DNA of 16,562 bases, taken from Faecimorpha stercoravium. GTDB taxonomy: Bacteria > Bacillota > Clostridia > Lachnospirales > Bianqueaceae. The stretch is taken from contig DVGT01000077.1 in NCBI GenBank assembly GCA_018712555.1, forward strand, positions 1 to 16,562, written 5' to 3'. A program made the translations under genes and the position numbers. This document shows, piece by piece, positions 6,843 to 14,090 of the stretch. Numbering within the stretch: the first letter of the stretch is position 1; every line of letters begins with the position of its first letter. Under the pieces are notes generated by a model that had not been told where the DNA came from, ran no database searches, and saw nothing but the letters and a program-made list of their open reading frames with translations.

Positions 6843-8171
6843 TTAGAAGAAATTCATCGGATCCGTCGTACTGCCATTGATACGCACCTCAAAATGACAG
6901 TGCGGGCCCGTGGAATCTCCCGTCGAACCAATCAGAGCAATCACATCCCCCTGGCTTACCTGCTGGCCCGTGTATACCAGAAGCTGACTGCAGTGCGCAT
7001 ACAATGTCACATATCCGGTACTGGGATGACTAATCATCACGAAATATCCATAGCTGCTGTTGTATCCGGCATAGGTCACTGTACCGCCATCCGCCGCCAA
7101 AATGGATTGTCCATGACTCGCTCCAATATCCACTCCCGCATGCAGCCTAGAACCTCCGTAAATCGGATGAATCCGATAGCCATAAGGCGAACTGATATAA
7201 TGGGATGAAGGTACGGGCCAGATGAAGGTTCCTGTGGATCCTCCACCAGAGGAAGGACCGCCCGAAGAGGAGCTTCCGCCGGAACTTCCGCTTTCCGAAC
7301 TATCACTGGATGAGGAGCCGCCGGAACTTCCCTGCTCTTGCTCCTTCTTTGCCTCTTCCTCTTCCTGTCTCCGGATCTCTTCCTGTCTGGCCTCTTCTGC
7401 CGCAATTTCATCCTGCTTAGCCTCAATCTGACTCTGCAGCTCCGCTTCCAGATTATCTAGATATGTCAGATACTCCTGATACATCTCCTGAGAGGATTCC
7501 AGCTCCGCCTGACGAGCCTGCTTCTCGCTTCTCGTATCCTCCAGGACCTTCTTTTCATTCTCCAGGTTCTGCTTTGCCAGATTCAGCTCTAGCTCTGTCT
7601 GCTGGATCTGACCTTCCAGCTCCTGAATTTTCTGGCGGTCTGCTTCCAGATTATCCTGGATCCCCTGATCGTATTCTGCCATCTGCCCCACGTACTCAAT
7701 CCGGCTGAAGAAATCAGAAATATCTTTCGATCCCAGCAAAACTTCCAGATAATTCACATCACCGTACTCGTACATCATCTGCAGACGGGCCTTCAACTCT
7801 TCAAAGTGCTGCGCCTCATCCGCCTTCGCCTGATCCAAGTTTGCCTGCGTCTCGCTGAGAAGCGTCTCATTATCCGCAATCTCCGATTCTAGTTGTGAGA
7901 TATTCTGCATACACGTATTGATTTCTTCATCTAATACGCTAATCTCTGTCAGAACTGCCGCCAGTTCAGCACTCACTCCCTCCAGCAGTGCCTGTGTAGA
8001 ACTCTGCTCCGCCTGGTTGCTGGCTGCCTGGTTCTCCAATTCTTCCTTTTCCTGCTTCAGCGTATCTAAGTCTGCCGCCATCAATGGCGCCACCGAAGAC
8101 AAAATCAAGATCATCGCCAAAACGAACGCGATACCACAACGAATCGCCCTGGCTTTCTTTTGCTTTTGCAT
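6843..8171 (-). CDS. Secreted M23 murein hydrolase with coiled coil (FtsEX-partner type)
   Basis: 442 residues from ATG 8171. It has a signal peptide (basic start, hydrophobic about 12-30, cleavage probably near PLMAA), a long coiled coil from about 35 to 275 rich in Glu, Gln and Leu, a Ser/Gly linker (281-313) and a C-terminal LytM/M23 domain (about 315-442). The zinc site is complete: H344 and D348 (HAGVD), H393 (YAHC) and H424/H426 (HCHFE), so this should be an active endopeptidase, not a degenerate EnvC-like activator. Coiled-coil plus hydrolase is the architecture of FtsEX-controlled enzymes (EnvC, PcsB, CwlO, RipC), and the gene follows ftsX by 15 bases. The inferred role is cleavage of septal or lateral peptidoglycan when FtsX moves the coiled coil. 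GGGAGG seven bases upstream fixes the ATG; a TTG two codons earlier is less likely. A strong terminator follows. Confidence 0.94.
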   Translation of the reverse strand: MQKQKKARAIRCGIAFVLAMILILSSVAPLMAADLDTLKQEKEELENQAASNQAEQSSTQALLEGVSAELAAVLTEISVLDEEINTCMQNISQLESEIADNETLLSETQANLDQAKADEAQHFEELKARLQMMYEYGDVNYLEVLLGSKDISDFFSRIEYVGQMAEYDQGIQDNLEADRQKIQELEGQIQQTELELNLAKQNLENEKKVLEDTRSEKQARQAELESSQEMYQEYLTYLDNLEAELQSQIEAKQDEIAAEEARQEEIRRQEEEEAKKEQEQGSSGGSSSSDSSESGSSGGSSSSGGPSSGGGSTGTFIWPVPSSHYISSPYGYRIHPIYGGSRLHAGVDIGASHGQSILAADGGTVTYAGYNSSYGYFVMISHPSTGYVTLYAHCSQLLVYTGQQVSQGDVIALIGSTGDSTGPHCHFEVRINGSTTDPMNFF

Positions 8172-8186
8172 GAACAAACCTCCCGT

Positions 8187-9104
8187 TTATACTTTCAGAT
8201 ATTTGCGTAGAGAAAGCGTACTTCCCAGCACACCTACTACAATGCCTACCGCTAAAAAAATCGGAATCAACTGAATCAAAATCGTATTCGCACTGATAAA
8301 ATGAATCAGCTGCGTAAATGTACCAAACTGCTGCATTACCAAATTCACAATAGATCCATATGAAAAATAAATCAGGATCGCGGGGAGAACTGCCCCCAGT
8401 ACACCAATAATCATTCCCTCAACAATAAATGGAATCTTCACAAAGGAATCCTTAGCTCCAATATATTTCATAATACCAATTTCCGTTCTTCTAACAAAAA
8501 CGGATAATTTGATTGTATTAGAAATCAATAGAATCGCAATGAATACCAGAAGCAGAATCAAGGCCATGCCGCCCCAGGTAATCATGCTGCTCAGATTCGC
8601 CAGAACATCCGCCGTTTCCGCAGCATATCGGATACTGCGAATCTGCGGCATCGTCTGAAGCTGCGCCACAAAATCATTCTGATCCGCGGCCTCGTACAGA
8701 TAGATCTCTAAAGACGCCGAATTGGCAAGCGGGTTATCCTGATCCAGCTGCGCGAGCGTATCCTCTCCCAACTGGTCATCAAATCCCATGGATTCTTTAA
8801 AGTTCTGCCATGCCTCGTCCGCCGAGACATATGTAACCTCTTTGACACCCTCCATGTCCCGAATCTGCTCCACTAACGTGGGCACACTCTCCTCTGATAC
8901 GTTCTCGGAAAGGAAGGCAATAATCCCTAGCGAATCATCCAGATCATCAGCAAACTGCTGCACATTCGCCACCAAGCAATATACAATGCCCAGTATGAAA
9001 AGACAAGCAGATACCGTACACACGGATGCCAACACCATCAGACGATTTCGCCAGATTCCCTGCAGTCCCTGTTTCAGGCAGACACGGATGGAACGGATTT
9101 TCAT
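8187..9104 (-). CDS. ftsX: Cell division protein FtsX (ABC transporter-like permease)
   Basis: 305 residues, the usual length for Gram-positive FtsX. Topology is one N-terminal helix (about 23-47), an extracytoplasmic domain (about 50-175), then three helices (177-196, 227-249, 276-298). The conserved stretch IGIMKYIGAKDSF (209-221) between helices 2 and 3 and the ending LSLRKYLKV are hallmarks. FtsX transmits FtsE ATPase cycles across the membrane to activate peptidoglycan hydrolases. The start overlaps the ftsE stop by 4 bases (ATGA), so translation is coupled; AGGAGGATATGACCT precedes the ATG. The downstream M23 protein is its likely hydrolase partner. Confidence 0.97.
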   Translation of the reverse strand: MKIRSIRVCLKQGLQGIWRNRLMVLASVCTVSACLFILGIVYCLVANVQQFADDLDDSLGIIAFLSENVSEESVPTLVEQIRDMEGVKEVTYVSADEAWQNFKESMGFDDQLGEDTLAQLDQDNPLANSASLEIYLYEAADQNDFVAQLQTMPQIRSIRYAAETADVLANLSSMITWGGMALILLLVFIAILLISNTIKLSVFVRRTEIGIMKYIGAKDSFVKIPFIVEGMIIGVLGAVLPAILIYFSYGSIVNLVMQQFGTFTQLIHFISANTILIQLIPIFLAVGIVVGVLGSTLSLRKYLKV

Positions 9105-9778
9105 AGGTCATATCCTCCTTCCGAATCTCTCACCACACGCCCGTCGATCAGATGAATCACACGCTTCCGCATCCGGTTTACGATGTCCTTATCATGCGTT
9201 GCTACAATGACTGTTGTTCCTCTGCTGTTGATGTATTCCATCAGTTCCATGATCTCATCTGAATTACGGGGATCCAGATTTCCTGTGGGCTCATCCGCCA
9301 ACAGAAACAGCGGATTGTTGACTAACGCCCTGGCGATCGCCGTACGCTGTTGTTCCCCACCAGAAATCTCATTAGGAAAATTCCGACTCTTATGAGCGAG
9401 CCCCACCATGTTGAGAACTCTCGGTACATTCCTGCGAATCTTCCGCTGAGATTCCTCGATGGCCTCCATGGCAAACGCCACATTCTCATATACAGTCTTC
9501 TTCGGCAGCAAGCGATAATCCTGAAAGACAATGCCCATCTTGCGGCGCAGCATAGCCGTCTTTCCGCTCCGAAGCTTCGTCACATCCTGCTGATCAATAA
9601 TCAGCTGTCCGGAAGTGGGGTTCACTTCCTTCATCAGAAGCTTCAGCATCGTACTCTTTCCGGATCCGCTCTCGCCTACCAGGAAAACAAACTCCCCTTT
9701 TTCGATCTTCAGGGTAACATCTTCCACACCGACGACGTTTCCATCATAGATCTTGCTGACATGTTTCAGTTCAATCAA
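9101..9778 (-). CDS. ftsE: Cell division ATP-binding protein FtsE
   Basis: 225 residues, normal for FtsE. ABC ATPase motifs are in order: Walker A GESGSGKST (35-43), Q-loop Q86 in VFQDYRLLP, signature SGGEQ (139-143), Walker B LLADEPTGNLD with D162/E163, and the switch histidine H195. The sequence VFQDYRLLPKKTVYENV is typical of FtsE. It is cytoplasmic and pairs with FtsX. The start is TTG (9778) giving MIELKHVSKIY, the normal N-terminus of the family; GGAG lies 9 bases upstream. It begins 20 bases after the stop of the cdaR-like gene and overlaps ftsX by 4 bases. Confidence 0.97.
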   Translation of the reverse strand: MIELKHVSKIYDGNVVGVEDVTLKIEKGEFVFLVGESGSGKSTMLKLLMKEVNPTSGQLIIDQQDVTKLRSGKTAMLRRKMGIVFQDYRLLPKKTVYENVAFAMEAIEESQRKIRRNVPRVLNMVGLAHKSRNFPNEISGGEQQRTAIARALVNNPLFLLADEPTGNLDPRNSDEIMELMEYINSRGTTVIVATHDKDIVNRMRKRVIHLIDGRVVRDSEGGYDL

Positions 9779-9798
9779 ACCTTAACACTCCTAACTCC

Positions 9799-10899
9799 TT
9801 AATAACCTGTTTCCTCCATATACGCCATATATTTCGCTACCATCAACGCGATCTTAAATGTAATGGCATCTTCAAACACGCGAACATCCAACCCTGTGTT
9901 CTTCTGCAGCTTATCCAGACGGTATACCAGCGTATTTCTGTGAATATACAACTGTCTGGAAGTCTCCGAAACATTCAGGCTGTTCTCGAAAAACTTATTG
10001 ATGGTGTTGAGAGTCTCCTCATCGAATTCCTCGATACGGATTCCCTTGAAGATCTCTTCGATATACATCTTGCACAGGGACAGCGGCAACTGATAGATCA
10101 GCCTTCCAATCCCCAGGCGATTATAATCAATAATGTACTTCTCACTATAGAAAATCTTGCCTACATCCAACGCCATCTTCGCCTCTTTATAAGACTTGGA
10201 GATATCCTTCAGATCCCGAACAATAGAACCTGAAGCCACTCTTACCTTCCCCAGCGCCTCGCTGTTCAGCGTATCCACAACCATGCTGGCAATCTGCTCC
10301 AATATCCCTTCCTGGTCAATTTCCTCACTCAGATCCTTCACCAGAATAATATTGCTCTCATCTACGGCTGTGATAAAATCTTTCCCCTTCACCGGGAATA
10401 GATTTCGGATGATGTCCATCACATCCGCATTCGTATCGCTGTCATTATTGGACTCCACCAAAAATACTACTCTTGGGATATTGTTCTCGATATGAAGCTT
10501 GCTGGCACGCATATAGATATCTACCAACAGCATATTATCCAACAACAGATTCTTTATAAAGTTATCCCGGTCGAATCTCTCGCGATAAGCGATCAATAGT
10601 CCCTGCAACTGCAGAACCGCAATCTTGCCCAAACGATAGTTACTCTCTTCCTGGCCATACAGCGCCAGTACATACTCCACTGTGCCCTCGTCAAATACCT
10701 TAAAATAATGCCAATCCATACTGCTCATGCTCTCAGCCTTGGACTGCACAAAATCACGAATGACGGATGGCTGCGCCTGACTTGTCCCCGTTCCATTGGA
10801 GGTCAGCACATTCCCCTCCGTATCGTACACATACATGGCGACCTTGGAAATGTTATACAGGCCGTCCATGGTATCCCTCAAAATCTGATTCGACAGCAA
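9799..10899 (-). CDS. CdaR/PucR-family transcriptional regulator (sugar diacid recognition type)
   Basis: 366 residues from the chosen start. The N-terminal part (about 1-110) matches the sugar-diacid recognition/PAS-like sensor (LSNQILRDTMDGLYNISKV opening). The middle (about 140-255) resembles the GGDEF-like region of CdaR. The C-terminus holds the PucR-type helix-turn-helix: SLNVSETSRQLYIHRNTLVY (307-326) followed by RLDKLQKNTGLD. Known relatives activate sugar-acid catabolism; the ligand here is unknown. I chose TTG at 10899 because AGGAG precedes it and the family typically begins MLSNQIL. The frame is open back to a GTG at 10977, but that codon sits at about +1 of the promoter at 10985. 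The 20-base gap to ftsE and lack of a terminator suggest co-transcription with ftsEX. This is an unusual companion for division genes, though it may be common in this group. Confidence 0.88.
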   Translation of the reverse strand: MLSNQILRDTMDGLYNISKVAMYVYDTEGNVLTSNGTGTSQAQPSVIRDFVQSKAESMSSMDWHYFKVFDEGTVEYVLALYGQEESNYRLGKIAVLQLQGLLIAYRERFDRDNFIKNLLLDNMLLVDIYMRASKLHIENNIPRVVFLVESNNDSDTNADVMDIIRNLFPVKGKDFITAVDESNIILVKDLSEEIDQEGILEQIASMVVDTLNSEALGKVRVASGSIVRDLKDISKSYKEAKMALDVGKIFYSEKYIIDYNRLGIGRLIYQLPLSLCKMYIEEIFKGIRIEEFDEETLNTINKFFENSLNVSETSRQLYIHRNTLVYRLDKLQKNTGLDVRVFEDAITFKIALMVAKYMAYMEETGY

Positions 10900-10984
10900 T
10901 TGCGCTCCACTCCTCTCCAGTATAATTGCCGACTGTCTGCTCCCGATTCCATCCCTTCTGCAGCATCCAAGCAGCACACATCCT

Positions 10985-11013
10985 ATTATAACTCAAAATC
11001 GCAAAAAAAGAAA
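10985..11013 (-). promoter_or_regulatory. Promoter of the cdaR-like - ftsEX - M23 unit
   Basis: Perfect -10 TATAAT (10985-10990) on the minus strand. The base 17 positions upstream begins a weak -35, TTTCTT (11008-11013), which lies inside the terminator arm and T-rich tail of the preceding gene. The leader to the TTG start is about 80 bases. Confidence 0.6.
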
Positions 11014-11054
11014 GAGCAAATTTAATTTTTCATCAATAAATCTGCTCTTTCTTT
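11003..11054 (-). terminator. Rho-independent terminator after the sugar-ABC ATPase gene
   Basis: AAAGAAAGAGCA (11007-11018) pairs with TGCTCTTTCTTT (11043-11054), a 12-bp stem. After one mismatch, 5 further A/T pairs continue inside, and a T run follows on the minus strand (11003-11009). The stop of the ATPase gene is 36 bases before it. The tail overlaps the -35 region of the next promoter. Confidence 0.88.
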
Positions 11055-11089
11055 AATTATGTTTTCATATTCTGATCACGATTTTGTAA

Positions 11090-12202
11090 TCAATTCGTAA
11101 TAACCTGCTCAGTCTCCTTATCGAATACATGAATTCTGGAAGGATCGAATGCCAGCTTCAAACGATCGCCACTCTTAACCTTAATACGCGGATTTACAGT
11201 AGCAATCAAATCTACGTCTTCGATGCTCAGATACAGATGCATCTCAGCACCCAGAAGCTCGGTTACATGTACATCAGCAGTAATCACATCATCCGGGAAC
11301 TTCGTCAATGCTTCTTCGGTCTCATGAATATCCTCAGGACGAATACCCAGAACGACTTCCTTGCCAATGGCGCCAGCATCCACAAGCTTCTGCGCCTTCT
11401 CAGCCGGCAGCTTAATACCCTGACCATGGAAGTTCAGCCATACATCGTTGCCCTTCTTCTCGGGAATCGCATCGATAAAGTTCATCTGCGGAGAACCGAT
11501 GAATCCGGCAACAAACAGGTTCTGGGGCTCATTGTACAGTACAACCGGAGAGTCAACCTGCTGAATGATACCATCCTTCATAACAACGATACGGGTACCC
11601 AGTGTCATAGCCTCTACCTGGTCATGGGTAACGTAGATGATCGTTGCCTGCAATCTCTGATGCAACTTTGCAATCTCAACACGCATCTGAACACGCAGCT
11701 TAGCATCCAAGTTAGACAAAGGCTCGTCCATCAGGAATACCTTAGGCTCACGTACGATAGCACGTCCCATAGCAACACGCTGTCTCTGACCACCGGACAA
11801 AGCCTTGGGCTTACGATCCAGCAGATGCTCGATCTCCAGAATACGAGCAGCTTCCTTAACGCGCTTCTCGATCTCCGCCTTCGGAGTCTTACGAAGTTTC
11901 AAACCAAATGCCATGTTATCATATACTGTCATATGAGGATACAAAGCATAGTTCTGGAATACCATCGCGATATCCCGATCCTTAGGTGCAACATCGTTCA
12001 TCAGCTTATCGCCGATATACAACTCACCCTCTGTAATCTCTTCCAGACCTGCAATCATACGCAGGGTTGTTGACTTACCACATCCAGACGGACCTACGAA
12101 GATGATAAATTCCTTATCCTCGATATCCAGATTGAAGTCATTAACAGCGGTAATACCGTTGCCATAGGTCTTCTTGATATTCTTTAACTGCAAACTCGCC
12201 AT
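11090..12202 (-). CDS. ugpC: Carbohydrate ABC transporter ATP-binding protein, MsmK/UgpC-like
   Basis: 370 residues from ATG 12202. Motifs: Walker A GPSGCGKST (37-45), Q-loop in VFQNYALYPHMTVYDNM (81-97), signature LSGGQ (135-139), Walker B FLMDEPLSNLD with D159/E160, H-loop histidine H193, then a C-terminal OB/TOBE regulatory domain typical of the MalK/MsmK/UgpC group. It powers uptake of sugars or oligosaccharides by CUT1-type permeases. No permease or binding protein is adjacent, which fits the shared, multitasking ATPases (MsmK, MsiK) that serve several transporters. A full AAGGAGG before the ATG, strong codon bias and its own terminator suggest high expression. The frame extends 15 codons upstream, but the Shine-Dalgarno position excludes those. 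Confidence 0.95.
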   Translation of the reverse strand: MASLQLKNIKKTYGNGITAVNDFNLDIEDKEFIIFVGPSGCGKSTTLRMIAGLEEITEGELYIGDKLMNDVAPKDRDIAMVFQNYALYPHMTVYDNMAFGLKLRKTPKAEIEKRVKEAARILEIEHLLDRKPKALSGGQRQRVAMGRAIVREPKVFLMDEPLSNLDAKLRVQMRVEIAKLHQRLQATIIYVTHDQVEAMTLGTRIVVMKDGIIQQVDSPVVLYNEPQNLFVAGFIGSPQMNFIDAIPEKKGNDVWLNFHGQGIKLPAEKAQKLVDAGAIGKEVVLGIRPEDIHETEEALTKFPDDVITADVHVTELLGAEMHLYLSIEDVDLIATVNPRIKVKSGDRLKLAFDPSRIHVFDKETEQVITN

Positions 12203-12245
12203 TGTTTTTTGCCTCCTTAAATGTTTAGCATCTAGCGTTGATAAC

Positions 12246-12251
12246 ATAATA
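12246..12251 (-). promoter_or_regulatory. Probable -10 element for the sugar-ABC ATPase gene
   Basis: TATTAT (12246-12251) on the minus strand differs by one base from consensus and would give a leader of about 37 bases. No good -35 is found 16-18 bases upstream (a T-rich run lies there), so activator dependence is possible. Confidence 0.45.
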
Positions 12252-12321
12252 CACTATTTCACACAAAAAAACTACTGGTAAAATCCACAAATCGGATTCC
12301 TTATTTTTATGAAGCTTGACG

Positions 12322-12336
12322 GAAAAACCGTTTTTC
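12322..12336. repeat. 15-base palindrome upstream of the sugar-ABC ATPase gene
   Basis: GAAAAAC and GTTTTTC flank a central C, 8 bases past the YitT stop and about 70 bases upstream of the ATPase -10. It could be an operator. The central ACGG recalls the core of CcpA cre sites, but the outer TG...CA bases are missing. As RNA it forms only a small ACGG/CCGT hairpin, so it is a poor terminator for the YitT gene. Confidence 0.4.
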
Positions 12337-12344
12337 TAAAGATT

Positions 12345-13217
12345 TTAATGCTCCGAAAAGCCCTCTCCCAGCACTTCTTTGGTATCTGTGATCATCATAA
12401 AGGCACTGGGATCCACTTCCTTTACGATCCGTTTCGCGATCACCGTTTCCTTCACCGACATGACAACATACAACATTTCTCTCTGTTCTCCGGTATATTT
12501 ACCTATCACTGGAATTCCTGTGGCCCCCCGCTCCAATTCTTCCAGAAGTCTCTTCGAAATTTCTTCATTCCGATTCGAAATGATAAACAGCGCTTTGCTA
12601 TAATGCAGGCCATCCACGACCTTATCCGCCACCCAGGACGTCAGATAAATCCCGATGATGGCATATAATGCCAGGTTGACGCCAAAGACCAGAATGCTGA
12701 GCACGATGATGATCCCATCCACCAGAAACAAATACACCGCTACTGAGATGTGACGCGTAAAAAAATGAAGAATACTGGCTAGAAGATCGGATCCTCCTGT
12801 GGTCGCGGATGCCGACAAAACTAGGCCGATCCCCGCTCCGCCAATGACACCGCCATATACCGTATTGATCAGTAAATCGCCCTCGTAATACCCCCAATTG
12901 GATGAAATATACAATCCTAAAGAGAGTATCATGGTCGCGTATCCTGTCTTCAGAATAAAGGCCCGTCCCTGCAGAAAATATCCGCCAATAAAAAGAGGAG
13001 CGTTCAGCAAAATATTAGACAGCCACAACGGCAACTCCCAGCCGAACCACCGCAGGCTCAGTTCCTTCAGCACCATTCCCAGCCCTGTGATGCCTCCAGC
13101 CACCAGGTTATAGGGCTCAAAAAACATATTCAGAGAAAAACCCAGCAGCAGAGCTCCCAGAGTAATCTTCCCAATGTCGACCCCCATCCGTCGATCCCAT
13201 TTCCAGTTTTCCTTCAT
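12345..13217 (-). CDS. YitT/YvjA family membrane protein (DUF161 + DUF2179)
   Basis: 290 residues, the normal length. The N-terminal membrane domain has about five helices within 14-200 and carries the conserved PYNLVAGGITG (35-45) and TTGGSD (139-144). The C-terminal soluble DUF2179 domain (about 205-285) has the GATGIPVIGKYTGE stretch (231-244) and ends KEVDPSAFMMITDTKEVLGEGF. The function of this widespread family is not established. The ATG is preceded by AAGGAG seven bases upstream. It diverges from the ymfI-like gene; its own promoter is not obvious in the 105-base gap. In B. subtilis a member (YvjA) lies close to ftsEX, ctpB and minJ, so this may be its counterpart; that is inference from order. 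Confidence 0.92.
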   Translation of the reverse strand: MKENWKWDRRMGVDIGKITLGALLLGFSLNMFFEPYNLVAGGITGLGMVLKELSLRWFGWELPLWLSNILLNAPLFIGGYFLQGRAFILKTGYATMILSLGLYISSNWGYYEGDLLINTVYGGVIGGAGIGLVLSASATTGGSDLLASILHFFTRHISVAVYLFLVDGIIIVLSILVFGVNLALYAIIGIYLTSWVADKVVDGLHYSKALFIISNRNEEISKRLLEELERGATGIPVIGKYTGEQREMLYVVMSVKETVIAKRIVKEVDPSAFMMITDTKEVLGEGFSEH

Positions 13218-13237
13218 ACTGCGGCTCCTTTCTCCTC

Positions 13238-13266
13238 TTGAAAATACGTCCTACATATGCTATGAT
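13238..13266 (+). promoter_or_regulatory. Promoter of the ymfI-like gene
   Basis: -35 TTGAAA (13238-13243), exactly 17 bases of spacer, then an extended -10 TGCTATGAT (hexamer 13261-13266). It lies in the divergent gap with the YitT gene and is the only strong plus-strand promoter I noticed. Confidence 0.78.
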
Positions 13267-13322
13267 TGCTTACGATTCGGAAAATATCCGCTTAAGGCGG
13301 CTTTATGATAAGGAGGCTTATC

Positions 13323-14066
13323 TTGAAAGATCATATTTCATCCGTCATCATCACTGGCGCCTCTGGCGGCATTGGTCAGGCCCTTGCTCGCCGTTTTGCC
13401 CGGGAGGGCTATCGCCTTTTTCTGCATGCCTGCCGACACATGGATTTATTGCAGCAGCAGGCGCAGGATCTGATTCTCAAATATGGCGTCCCTGTTTTCA
13501 CTTTACAGGCGGATCTCTCCCATTATGCAGATCTGCACCAGATGTTTCAGACCATCCTACAGGAAGACCCTGCTCCGGATTGTCTGATCAATAACGCAGG
13601 CATCTCCTTTTTCTCCCTCCTGCAGGATGCCCAGGAAGCAGACTGGGACCGGGTGATGAACACCAACGCCAAATCCGTCTTTGGCTGCTGTAAAGAGGTC
13701 CTTCCTTCCATGCTCCGCCGACACGAGGGCAGCATCATTAACATCTCTTCCATGTGGGGATGCGTCGGCGCCTCGATGGAGACACTCTACTCCGCATCTA
13801 AGGGCGCAGTCAACGCCTTCACCCGCGCACTGGGAAAAGAAGTGGCTCCCTCTGGCATTCGTGTCAATGCCATCGCCTGCGGCGTCATTGACACCCCGAT
13901 GAATGACGTACTGAATCCCGAGGAGAAGCAAAGCCTGGCGCAGGACATTCCGCTGGGCCGTTTTGCTCTTCCCATAGAGGTCGCCGATCTTGCCTGGTAT
14001 CTGGCCGGATCGCAGAGTTCCTATCTCACCGCACAGGTCATCTCCCTGGACGGCGGTTATTTATAA
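13323..14066 (+). CDS. ymfI: Elongation factor P 5-aminopentanone reductase (YmfI-like SDR)
   Basis: 247 residues from the chosen start, the classical short-chain dehydrogenase length. It has the nucleotide-binding TGASGGIG (11-18), NNAG (90-93), catalytic S143, Y156 and K160 (YSASK). The stretch ISSMWGCVGASMETLYSASK is the pattern of YmfI-type reductases rather than FabG: the tryptophan-glycine and GAS-x-E are shared with B. subtilis YmfI. That enzyme reduces the 5-aminopentanone group on Lys32 of EF-P to 5-aminopentanol. A FabG-like role cannot be excluded by sequence alone. TTG at 13323 is favoured because AAGGAGG lies 6 bases before it; an ATG at 13305 has only a weak site. C186 replaces the usual proline in the APG motif (AIACGVIDTPM). 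It is monocistronic, with a strong promoter and a terminator. Confidence 0.85.
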   Translation: MKDHISSVIITGASGGIGQALARRFAREGYRLFLHACRHMDLLQQQAQDLILKYGVPVFTLQADLSHYADLHQMFQTILQEDPAPDCLINNAGISFFSLLQDAQEADWDRVMNTNAKSVFGCCKEVLPSMLRRHEGSIINISSMWGCVGASMETLYSASKGAVNAFTRALGKEVAPSGIRVNAIACGVIDTPMNDVLNPEEKQSLAQDIPLGRFALPIEVADLAWYLAGSQSSYLTAQVISLDGGYL

Positions 14067-14090
14067 AAATGGGCCCTAAGGCCCATTTTT
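14065..14090. terminator. Bidirectional terminator between convergent genes
   Basis: AAAAATGGGCC (14065-14075) pairs with GGCCCATTTTT (14080-14090), an 11-bp stem with a CTAA loop and T runs on both strands. Its two ends touch the stop codons of the ymfI-like gene (14064-14066) and of the 663-residue gene (14090-14092), so one compact hairpin serves both. Confidence 0.93.

Noticed and set aside
7222..7431. Plus-strand ORF rich in Pro, Glu and Ser
   Set aside because: It is the complement of the Ser/Gly linker and Glu-rich coiled coil of the M23 gene; the low complexity comes from that.
11129..12073. Plus-strand ORF of 314 codons antisense to the ABC ATPase gene
   Set aside because: It lacks a recognisable protein pattern and lies wholly within a gene with complete ABC motifs; strong codon bias of the real gene leaves the antisense frame open.
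12282..12298. Small inverted repeat AATCC/GGATT as a terminator of the YitT gene
   Set aside because: Only 5 base pairs with a 7-base loop and a short T run; too weak to call.
12322..12336. CcpA cre site
   Set aside because: Only the central core fits; the outer TG and CA bases of the consensus are absent, so it is kept only as an unassigned palindrome.
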